Part shown: piece after piece, positions 8,992 through 18,197 of the stretch
How positions within the stretch are numbered: the first letter of the stretch is position 1
Layout: each line of letters opens with the position of its first letter
NCBI RefSeq assembly: GCF_029223525.1
Contig: NZ_JARHTQ010000003.1
Coordinates: 416,123 to 480,122, forward strand
Origin: Streptantibioticus ferralitis
Lineage (GTDB): Bacteria; Actinomycetota; Actinomycetes; Streptomycetales; Streptomycetaceae
DNA length: 64,000 bases
Direction: 5' to 3'
The notes under the pieces: model-generated
Told to the model about the DNA's origin: nothing
Databases searched by the model: none
What the model saw: the letters and a program-made list of their open reading frames with translations, nothing else
Translations under genes and position numbers: made by a program

Positions 8992-10801
8992 GAGTGCCTG
9001 CGCAGGGCGACGAGTTCGGCGAGTTCATCGTCGCCGAGTTCGGTGAGCGCGGCTTCGCCGGAGCCGACAACGGCTTCCGCGAGCGCTCGTTTTCCTTCGA
9101 GGAGTCTGACCACCCTGTCCTCCACGGTGCCTTCGGTGACGAGCCGGTGGACTTGTACGGGGCGGTCCTGGCCGATGCGGTAGGCCCGGTCGGTGGCCTG
9201 GTCCTCGACGGCGGGGTTCCACCAGCGGTCGTAGTGCACGACATGAGTGGCGCGGGTGAGGTTGAGGCCGGTGCCCGCGGCTTTGAGTGACAGGAGGAAG
9301 ACCGGGGCCGTGCCGGACTGGAAGGCGGTGACCATCTCCTCGCGGCGGGCGACTGGAGTGCCGCCGTGCAGCAGGAGCGGCGCCATGCCCTGGTCGGCCA
9401 GGTGGCGTTCGATGAGCCTGGCCATGGCGACGTACTGGGTGAAGACCAGAGAGGGCCGCGGTGAGGGCCTCCATGGGGCTGAGCGGTTCCATACGGCGGC
9501 GCTTGGCACGGGCGACGAGCTTCGGGTCGGCTATCACCCACTGGTCGCGCAGCCGGATCAAAGGGCGGCGCGAGTCGGCGAGAGCGTCCATCTCGGTTTC
9601 GGTGAGCGGTTGGTCGCCGAGCGAGATCTGCCAGCGGAAGTCGAGCAGGCTGTCGACGTCGAGCAGCGTGGGGGCGGCGGAGCCGGGGGCACTTGCCTGT
9701 CCGATCTCGGCGCGGGCGGTGAGGGCTTTGACGAGTTCGCGGGGCCAGTGGACGTCGATGCCCGCGCTGCTGAGCGCGTCGGTGGCGTCGCCGAGCAGTT
9801 CGAGTGCTTCGTCGTCGGTCAGCCGCAGCTGGTCGGGCGCGGCCTCCTGGAGCAGTCGCCCGAGTGGCTCCCAGACCCGGGCGCCGCGGCGCAGAGCCAG
9901 TAGAGCCTCGGTCTCGGCGCGCGCGCCGAGCAGACGCTCTACGGCTTCGGGATCGGCCCACAGATCCGCGGCCTCGACCACCAGAGACGGGTCATCGGCG
10001 GTGTGCAACTGGACGACGGCGCGGAACTGCCGGCGTCTGCCCTCCGGCGGCTCCACGCGCAGGCTGACCGTGACAGCGGCGGACAGCCCGGCGTCGGTCT
10101 CCTCGGCCCAGTCCCGCAGCGCGGGCACCGGCCGCACCGCTCGCCAGACGTAGGGGAGTTGACCGAACGCGAGCGGGGCTGCGGGGGTACGCGCCAGAGT
10201 GTCCGCGACGGCATCGACGAAGTCCCGGATGAGCGGCCCGGGTTCGGCGAGCGATCCGTAGGGGTGACGTACCGGGCAGCGGCAGGCAGTGCGCGTGTGG
10301 CGGGAAGGCCGCGGCGAGCGCGATGACGGCCTGCCGGCTCTCGGCGTCGTACGGCCCGGCCCGCCACGCGTCGTACCCCTGCTCGGTGAGCGCGGGATAC
10401 AGCCGCCCCTGGGCGATCAGGCGCAGGGCGAGACGGGCGGCGACGGCCCAAGCGGCCGCGGAAGGATGCGCGGGCTCATCGCGAACCAGCGCGGCCAGGG
10501 CCTGGGCGGGCGGTACCGCGTACCCGGCGACGGTGCGGCGGCGCACTCCGCGCCCGTGGAGCAGGACCAGTTCGAGCTCTGCCGCCTCTATACCGACCGG
10601 GGGCGCTGAAGTCGGTTGGTACGGGGCGCCGTTGGGCTGCCACAGCACCATCCGCCCGGTACGGTCGGGCTCCCCCGGCACGAAGACCGCGGCCCAGCCG
10701 CCGAGCAGCAGGCCGCCGACCCAGGCCGTGGACTCCGGCGAGGCGAGCGGGTCTGCTCCGGGCCCCTTCGGCCCCGGAGCGGTGACGATGACCCGCGCCA
10801 T
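8988..10801 (-). pseudogene. SNF2-family helicase, frameshifted and lacking the whole ATPase domain
   Basis: Three pieces in two frames form one former gene. The N-terminal part from about 10801 (MARVIVTAPGPKG) runs to FPPHAHCLPLPGTSP. There an extra C in a CCCC run near 10260 shifts the frame. The next piece (VWRAVRPVPALRDWAEE to MEALTAAL) is the SNF2-associated region. At about 9452 it jumps straight to LVFTQYVAMARLIERHL, already in the second RecA domain, followed by LSLKAAGTGLNLTRATHVVHYDRWWNPA and ATDRAYRIGQDRPVQV. The Walker A/B-bearing SNF2_N domain, several hundred residues in relatives, is absent. The product cannot hydrolyse ATP. The ATGA overlap with the downstream SWIM gene is retained. 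Confidence 0.85.
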
Positions 10802-10936
10802 CCGGCCGTCCCCTCCTCCACGCCGACGGCCCCTGCGCCGACCGCCGTCACGATTCATGGCAAGCACATCACACCCCGCGAGCGCGCCACCACAAACTCG
10901 CCAACCGCGAGAGAGACGATGGACAGGGGGTTTTCA

Positions 10937-11299
10937 GTGACCGACGACGCGGAGTTGGACCGTGTGATCGAGATCGTGCTCACGGACGCCTACGGCGAAG
11001 ACGAAGAAGCCGTCGCATGGGAGACCGTACTGGAGGACGTCATCGACGTCCCGGCGCAGGCCGAGCTGCTTGGCGAGACGGTCGCAGCGATCCACATCGG
11101 CGTGCCGTCCGGCCGCGCGGAGGTGACCGCGCGCTGCCGCAAGAGCGGAGTTGGTAACGGCGGCGAGGTGTCTCTGGCCGACCTCACGTTTCCACCACAG
11201 ACCGAGGCAGCATGGATCCATGCCGCGTACCGCCGCTACCTGGGGCTGGCGCCCTTCCCCGCGGGACCACGGCCGAGCTGGACATGGCCACCCGAGTGA
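10937..11299 (+). CDS. Conserved hypothetical protein
   Basis: This acidic protein of about 120 residues starts at GTG 10937 (MTDDAELDRVIEIVL), with AGGGGG six bases upstream; an in-frame ATG at 10919 is the alternative. It reads YGEDEEAVAWETVLEDVIDV and GETVAAIHIGVPSGRAEVTARC, with an alternating pattern that suggests an alpha/beta fold. No catalytic motif, signal peptide or membrane segment is seen, and I do not recognise the family. It is divergent from the helicase/SWIM pair. Confidence 0.7.
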   Translation: MTDDAELDRVIEIVLTDAYGEDEEAVAWETVLEDVIDVPAQAELLGETVAAIHIGVPSGRAEVTARCRKSGVGNGGEVSLADLTFPPQTEAAWIHAAYRRYLGLAPFPAGPRPSWTWPPE

Positions 11300-11547
11300 C
11301 CAGGGGCGTCGCAGTACGTGCGGGAGAGCCGTCGCACCTGACGTCTGAGGTGACCTTCAGCAGCGACCCGGGACACGAGTAACTCCAGGTAGTGTCATTA
11401 TCCGATTCGACTGCTACGTGCGATGCGTGTCGTGACTGCGCTGGCGCGCGGCTCAGGTGGAATGGGGACCCACGGGCTGTTCGGCCCGCGGACGACTCAT
11501 CATGCCCCTGTGTCTTTACGCCGTAGCAGGGGCGGAAAGCGACACAC

Positions 11548-12955
<1,408 letters not shown>

Positions 12956-13030
12956 GAACCGGGATCATGCCCGGGGCGCGGCCCCTCGCAAAGCCACTGG
13001 TCAGTCACTGTACGGCAGTAAAGACACCCT

Positions 13031-13252
13031 TCAGGTTCCCGGGGAGTGCTTGACGATGGTCAGGTGTTCCGCATGCCAGCCGTTTTCGTCTTCCACGGGC
13101 ACGTAGGTCACCCGCAAACCCTCGACGACAAAGGTTCCGTCCTCGATGGCCGTGCGGTCCACCCTCACCTCGCGGTCGTCGTCCCCGTCGATGTACCCGA
13201 TGCCCCGGGCTTGGTTGTACCAGCGGACCACGCCGCTGACCCTGTCAGCCAT
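13031..13252 (-). CDS. Cold-shock-domain-like small protein
   Basis: This 73-residue protein starts at ATG 13252 behind a good GGGAGG site 7 bp upstream and reads MADRVSGVVRWYNQARGIGYI. The start resembles the cold-shock domain (G-V-KWFN-KGFGFI), with WYNQARGIGYI in place of the RNP1 region. The middle, VRVDRTAIEDGTFVVEGLRV, corresponds to the VF-H-S-I...L-G--V part. The canonical RNP2 VFVHF is reduced to VRVD, so nucleic-acid binding may be altered. It is a stand-alone gene between IS remnants. Confidence 0.7.
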   Translation of the reverse strand: MADRVSGVVRWYNQARGIGYIDGDDDREVRVDRTAIEDGTFVVEGLRVTYVPVEDENGWHAEHLTIVKHSPGT

Positions 13253-13309
13253 TCGCTCGCCTCCCAACTTTGGTGCCTGCGCACACTGTTGACTGTCGCA
13301 TCGGGTCAT

Positions 13310-13984
13310 TCCCGCCAGACATGGTGCGCACCCTGGGCGAATGCATCAACTCAGCTACAGTCGCCGCTGCCCGGCAGTCACGCCTCGGCGGCCGCGTGCA
13401 GGGTGGCTACGCCTGACCGACAGGTCCTTGGCCATGGCGGGGTGGATCGGCACGGCGCCCCCTTCCAGTGGTCAGACGAGGGAGAGCCTGCATCGGGTCG
13501 GGTAGGGCTTGCCCGGTCTCGGTGAGGATGCGCTCGACCTCGGCCCGCACGTCAGTGTCGTCCCTGTCCGGATGGAGTACGCGCACCTTGGTATCGGTGC
13601 TGACGGCCTGCGCCTGTTGGAGCAGGGACACGGTTGGCGCGATGTTCTGCGAGTCCTCACTGACGCTGTCGCTGAACGCGATCGTCTCCCGCTCTGGAGC
13701 CAGTGACGGGGTGCAGAGCAGCCGGTCGGGTCACGGCAGGACGAGCGGCATGTCGGCCAGCTCGGGCGCCCGGTGCCGCGACTTCTTGTCGCGCGTGATC
13801 ATGCTGCGTCGCTGGCGGGGCCGGGCTCGACAGGGCATGATCCGCAAGCCCCGGAGCTCGGTGGTGCCGAGTCTCCGCGGCTTGCCGATCATGCCGGTCG
13901 GGGCGTCAGTTGACGCACGGGATGCCTGTGCCGCTCGAAAAGTCGTCGCCGCTGGTAGGAGCGGTGACGGTTGGGACGCGAAGG
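13310..13984. other. Gap without an intact gene
   Basis: On the minus strand about 13455-13720 there is a coding-like stretch (RETIAFSDSVSEDSQNIAPT, LLQQAQAVSTDTKVRVLHPD, VRAEVERILTETGQALPDP). It lacks a start and is cut off at both ends; I do not recognise it. The rest shows no gene and looks like IS-associated debris. Confidence 0.5.
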
Positions 13985-14257
13985 GATGTTCAGTCTCCGT
14001 CATCGCCTGAAGTGCCGCCCCGCGCGCCGAGGCATCGAGCAACTCGCCCAATCTGGTGCGCGGTTGCCGCACCGCCTGCCGGCCGCCCGGAAGGGGCGCC
14101 ACCAGGTGCCCACCGACCGCTCGGACACCCTGAAGACCTCTGCGGCCTGGCCGTACGTCCGAACTCGCCCCGACTCCAGCGCCGCAACGCCCCGCAGCCG
14201 CAGATCCTCCTGCGCCGTGGGCGCCAGCCGACGCATGTCCCCACTTTCGACGCTCAC
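13985..14257 (-). pseudogene. IS630-type transposase N-terminal fragment
   Basis: The minus strand reads MRRLAPTAQEDLRLRGVAAL, then TYGQAAEVFRVSERSVGTWW, the helix-turn-helix start of IS630 family transposases. The frame then slips: RRTRLGELLDA appears in the neighbouring frame as RQPRTRLGELLDASA. The DDE catalytic domain is absent. The 360 bp between this fragment and the degenerate copy at 14620 hold nothing I can assign. Confidence 0.72.
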
Positions 14258-14619
14258 ACCCGTCCAATGAGCAGGAGACCCACCAGTTTCGGCTCAATAT
14301 TGGGGACCGCCGTGTTGGCCAGGACTCAACGCGATCTGCAGTTCGATGATGTCCTGAAGCGGCCCCTCCAAGCTGGTCCTCGCAGGTCATAGGCGGGGCC
14401 ATTTCAGAGCATCGTTCATTCGGAAACCGCCCGGGGATCATTTCCAGCCGTCATGGTGGCCCAAATGGGCCGAGCTGGATAGATCGATCACCAGAGGGGT
14501 AGGCAAGCACACGAAGATCCTGGTGCACACAGTGGATGGCGCAAGGAGGCTGAAGGCATTGGACGGCAAAAGCGACGTGTGCACAGATTGTCTTGGCGAA
14601 ATATGACACGGTCTTAGCG

Positions 14620-14990
14620 GGCTTATCGGCAGCCGGTAGATGCCCTGGCTACGTAGCGACGTCAGACGAGGACGTCCGACTACGAAATCCTCATCACCTT
14701 TGGGGCGGGTGGATCGCTTTGCGTTACCCCGGGCCAGTAGGGGTCGAGGAGACCCGCCCAGATGGTCCACAGGCCGAGGAACCGAAACACTATAAGGCGA
14801 TCGTGAAGACTCGGCGAGACTGGCGGCAACAGTAAGGAGAAGTTCAACCTGACCGGCAAAGGCAAGCCGTTTACGCGAAAATGCAGAAGCCGGAATTATT
14901 GCCACCTCGCCGGGGTGCGCGATGTCTTCGAATGCGAAAAACTCAATCATGGCGAGAAAAATCATCCTCTTTGTGAGGGGTGATTTTGCG
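14620..14990 (+). pseudogene. Degenerate partial copy of the toxin-like gene at 15670
   Basis: This stretch is a decayed duplicate of roughly 16405-16755. Shared nucleotide runs include gagacccgccc, cacaggcc and gaggaaccgaaa at matching spacing. Protein-level traces match too: WGGWIALRYPGPVGVEETRP here versus FGGWVALYYPEPVEVKETRP there, followed by DGPQAEEPK versus DGPQAQEPK. Frames are broken by a stop at about 14833 and by indels, and both ends of the parent gene are missing. It ends just before the ribosome site of the gene at 15019. Confidence 0.82.
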
Positions 14991-15018
14991 CCCACCGAGA
15001 GGATCCGGAGGGAAGTTC

Positions 15019-15474
15019 ATGTCCTTTAAGAACATCTTCGACAGTGGCGGAAGTGAAGCCAAGTCCGCCGAAGAGTCCGCTCAAAAGGTATCTGAAAAAA
15101 TTCCTGGCGCTCGGCCCGAACGGGAAGGGGTTGATCCGGAGCTCTACGACGGCATTCCTGAAGCTGCGCGTGACCCGAAGATTATGCGCGAGACGTCGCC
15201 TGAGGCGCTCAATATCATGAACAACTTCATCGCCCCCCTATTCAAGAACACCCAGACAGTAGCCGCCAAGCAGCGGGAAGCCAGCGAAAACCCCGAATCG
15301 ACATCCGGTATGGCATCTTCGGCAAAGGATGAGGCATTCAAAAAGGTGGAGGTGGAGATCAGGGACGACGACCGGCCAAAGATCAGCGACGAAGAGCGAG
15401 AAGGATTGGGAAAGGATAACTATAAATTGGCGAAAAACGCCAAAAGGGCTGACGGCGGGTCGGCCAAGGGGTGA
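15019..15474 (+). CDS. Hypothetical hydrophilic protein upstream of the toxin-like gene
   Basis: This 151-residue protein starts at ATG 15019 with GGAGGGA seven bases upstream. It is highly charged (Lys, Glu, Asp, Ser): MSFKNIFDSGGSEAKSAEES, SPEALNIMNNFIAPLFKNTQ in the middle, and ISDEEREGLGKDNYKLAKN near the end. No signal peptide, membrane segment or catalytic motif is present, and I do not recognise the family. Base composition is clearly less GC-rich than flanking genes, matching the next gene, so both probably arrived together. Its place 195 bp upstream of the pore-former-like gene suggests a partner, chaperone or immunity role, which is only inference. Confidence 0.72.
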   Translation: MSFKNIFDSGGSEAKSAEESAQKVSEKIPGARPEREGVDPELYDGIPEAARDPKIMRETSPEALNIMNNFIAPLFKNTQTVAAKQREASENPESTSGMASSAKDEAFKKVEVEIRDDDRPKISDEEREGLGKDNYKLAKNAKRADGGSAKG

Positions 15475-15669
15475 GGGCCGATCGGGAAGCCAACTCGAGG
15501 GCCGGCGGGCTGTTCAAAAGTCCCGGTTTTATGATCCGGCCCTTGAGCAGCGGCAACGGCCCCGCTCGGTAGCCTGACGACTTCTCATTCGGTCACGCCA
15601 GGCTGGAAACAGCTCACAAATAATCACTGACAAATCGTTGAGTTCTGCTACGCAAGGAGGCTGAACGGC

Positions 15670-17574
15670 ATGGGCGGAGCCACCAAAAACAACGTGAGTA
15701 CAGCTCATCTTGGCGAACGATTCGTGCGCCACCCACTGACCGGGCGAAACCTGAAGGAGCTCAAAATTGCCGACAAGGCCGCTGCCATCCTGGAGCGGGA
15801 CAAGGACAAACTGAAGAGGAAGGCCGAGAAGAAATCAGCAGACGGAAAGGACCGCTATGTCGCCCCTACCGGGTTTTCTTTGAACAAGGGGCGATTCGGC
15901 GACTTTCCCGATGGGGAGGATGCGGCACACCAGCGCGGGTGGCGCGCCTATATGACGGTGGGTGTACCGCTTGTCGAAGAACGAGGCGACATTGTACAGC
16001 CCCCGCCTGACGTGATCTCCAAGCAAACGTACGTCAATCGAACCGACCCCACCCCCACCACATGGTCACACACTGTCGAATTCTCGATTTCGAACACAAT
16101 CAGCTGGTCGCTCCAGGGGCAGGTACAGCTCACTTTCGGGGCAAAAGCCATCGCGTCACTGCAGCAGCAACTGCAAAAGAGCATGGCGATGAACCAATCT
16201 CAGAAGACCACCCTGAAGAACAGCAAAGACAATCAGGGCGTTGACGTCGAGTCTCAGTCACAAACGACGAGTACGACAACAGCCACGAGTACCGCCACGG
16301 GCACCGGGGAATTATCGGCACAGCTGATGCTTGGGATCACTGCTTCTGTCAGTGGTTCGTTGACCACTTCGTTCAAAACATCGTCTACGCTGAACGGTGA
16401 AGTTGGCAGCCGGGTAGATGTCCTGGCCACGCAGCGACGTCAGGTGAGGAGGTTCGACTACGAATTCCCTGTCTCCTTTGGTGGGTGGGTCGCCTTGTAT
16501 TACCCCGAGCCAGTAGAGGTCAAGGAGACCCGCCCGGACGGCCCACAGGCCCAGGAACCGAAATACTCCCAGGTGATTGCATGGAAACTCGGTGAGACTG
16601 GTACTGCGGCGGAGACTTTCGACTTGACCGATGAGGGCAAGCCGTTTATGCAAAAGGGGGAAGCCGAGGTCGTTTCTACCCTCGCCGGGGTGCACGAGGT
16701 ATTCGAGCTTGAAAAACTTAATTTCGATATGAAGAATCACCCTCTTTACAAGGGTGGCGGCGAAGAGCAAAAGAGCTCGAAAAAGGCTCCCTTCGAGCTC
16801 GCCGCCGGGTTCGGGACGGCCGATGGCCTCGCGCTGGACCTGGTGAACCAGAAGGCGTACGTCACCGACCGGTACAACGGCGGCAAACTGTACAAGGTGG
16901 ATCTCGCCAGCGGCGGCACGGACTGGGTCCTGGAGAAGTTGGGCCAAGTCAACGATGTGGCGCTGGACCTGCCGGGCAACAAGGCCTACGTCGCCGACTA
17001 CAGCGGCCAGCGCCTGTTCACGGTGAACCTGTCCGACCGCTCCACCTCCCCGGTCACGGTCGCCAAGGGCATGTACGCGTACGGCGTCGCGCTGGACCTG
17101 CCGGGCAACAAGGCCTATGTCACCGACGTCGAAAGCGGGAAGCTGATCGAGTTCGACCTGAACAGCGAACCGGCGGAGAAGCAGCGCACCTGGGACGTGC
17201 CGAGGGCCGCCGGAGTAGCGCTGAACGGAGGCAAGGCGTACGTCGGCCAGTATGACCGCGGCGGGCTGTACGAGGTCGACCTGACGGCGGATGGCGGCAC
17301 CCCGCAGGTCGTGGCCACCAATCTCGGGAAAACCGTCCGCGTAGCGCTGGATGGCGCGGTCAACGCATACGTCTCCGACTCAGGCGGCAAGCTGCAAGAG
17401 GTCGACGTGGCTGACGGCGAGGCCAAGGGCCGTCAGCGCGTGGTGGCCGACGGTCTCGGCACGGTCTGCGGCGTCGGGCTGGACCGCGACAACGGCTGGA
17501 TCTACGTCAGCAACCGGCAGGGCAAGCTGTTGCGGATCTCCGGCGTGCTGCCCGCTGCCTCGGCAAAGTCGTAG
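15670..17574 (+). CDS. Possible pore-forming-toxin-like protein with C-terminal beta-propeller
   Basis: The product has 634 residues in two halves. Residues about 110-260 have the look of a membrane-inserting beta-hairpin region. They include YVNRTDPTPTTWSHTVEFSI, then SNTISWSLQGQVQLTF, a Gln/Ser/Thr-rich stretch (SQTTSTTTATSTATGTGELS) and LGITASVSGSLTTSFKTSST. The alternating polar pattern resembles aerolysin/ETX-MTX2-type proteins, but I cannot prove homology. Residues about 375-630 form about six repeats of the type VALDLPGNKAYVADYSG-RLF-V-L, a YVTN/NHL-like propeller likely to bind a ligand or receptor. There is no signal peptide. An upstream degenerate copy at 14620-14990 matches the segment joining the two halves. 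The ribosome site AAGGAGG stands 9 bp before ATG 15670. Confidence 0.65.
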   Translation: MGGATKNNVSTAHLGERFVRHPLTGRNLKELKIADKAAAILERDKDKLKRKAEKKSADGKDRYVAPTGFSLNKGRFGDFPDGEDAAHQRGWRAYMTVGVPLVEERGDIVQPPPDVISKQTYVNRTDPTPTTWSHTVEFSISNTISWSLQGQVQLTFGAKAIASLQQQLQKSMAMNQSQKTTLKNSKDNQGVDVESQSQTTSTTTATSTATGTGELSAQLMLGITASVSGSLTTSFKTSSTLNGEVGSRVDVLATQRRQVRRFDYEFPVSFGGWVALYYPEPVEVKETRPDGPQAQEPKYSQVIAWKLGETGTAAETFDLTDEGKPFMQKGEAEVVSTLAGVHEVFELEKLNFDMKNHPLYKGGGEEQKSSKKAPFELAAGFGTADGLALDLVNQKAYVTDRYNGGKLYKVDLASGGTDWVLEKLGQVNDVALDLPGNKAYVADYSGQRLFTVNLSDRSTSPVTVAKGMYAYGVALDLPGNKAYVTDVESGKLIEFDLNSEPAEKQRTWDVPRAAGVALNGGKAYVGQYDRGGLYEVDLTADGGTPQVVATNLGKTVRVALDGAVNAYVSDSGGKLQEVDVADGEAKGRQRVVADGLGTVCGVGLDRDNGWIYVSNRQGKLLRISGVLPAASAKS

Positions 17575-18197
17575 CGTAGGGCGTTCTTTCGTGGGTGGGC
17601 GGGCATGGATGCCTTGATCATGTGGGTTGCCGAGGCTCACGTGATCGAAGGATTGCTCATGCCCGCCTGTGCCATATCGTCGCAGGGCGACCCGATCGAC
17701 ATCCCCGCCGGCTACAGCGTGAAGGTCTCCGCGGGCTCCAAGCTCAAGGAAGCCGCCAAGGGTGCGTAAGGGCGTTCGGTCCGGGGCCGGCTGCCGCGAA
17801 GTCTGCGGGGGCGGTCGGCCTGGCCGTTGACCGAGAGCGTCACGGCTTATCGATACGGCGGTCGACGGGGAACAGCCCACCACGCGCAGGTCTGCGACGA
17901 GCTTCTCCGCGTCCGGGCGGGCATCTGCGTCCGTCCAGGCGGGGAGCTTCAAGACGGGGCCTCGGTTCCGGTGCTGTCAGCTGCACTACCCGCACGGGGC
18001 CGTACCGCCGCGGATGGCAGGCAGGCCCTCCGAACCGGTGAAGGGCTCACGCGAGGGATCGTCGTGACGGCGACCGCCTCGACGTCGGCCTCTGGGTAGT
18101 CACTCTTTGCAGCGCCGGGATGGCTACCGGGGCATGGTCGGTGATGGGAAGCAGAGCTCGTGACGGGGCCGGGGTGGTTGCCGGGGATGGCCGCGTG
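17575..18197. other. Gap with fragments only
   Basis: A short frame at 17659-17769 (+) encodes 36 residues (MPACAISSQGDPIDIPAGYS...KEAAKGA) without a convincing ribosome site. Another coding-like stretch on the minus strand near 17830-17950 (LPAWTDADARPDAEKLVADL) has no proper ends. I recognise neither and treat both as debris. The rest shows no gene. Confidence 0.5.

Noticed and set aside
8062..9183. Long plus-strand frame opposite the SWIM gene
   Set aside because: Gly/Ala/Arg-rich shadow with no motifs; the minus strand has the SWIM zinc-finger signature.
13985..14257. Intact IS630 element
   Set aside because: Only the N-terminal helix-turn-helix is present, followed by a frameshift; no DDE domain.
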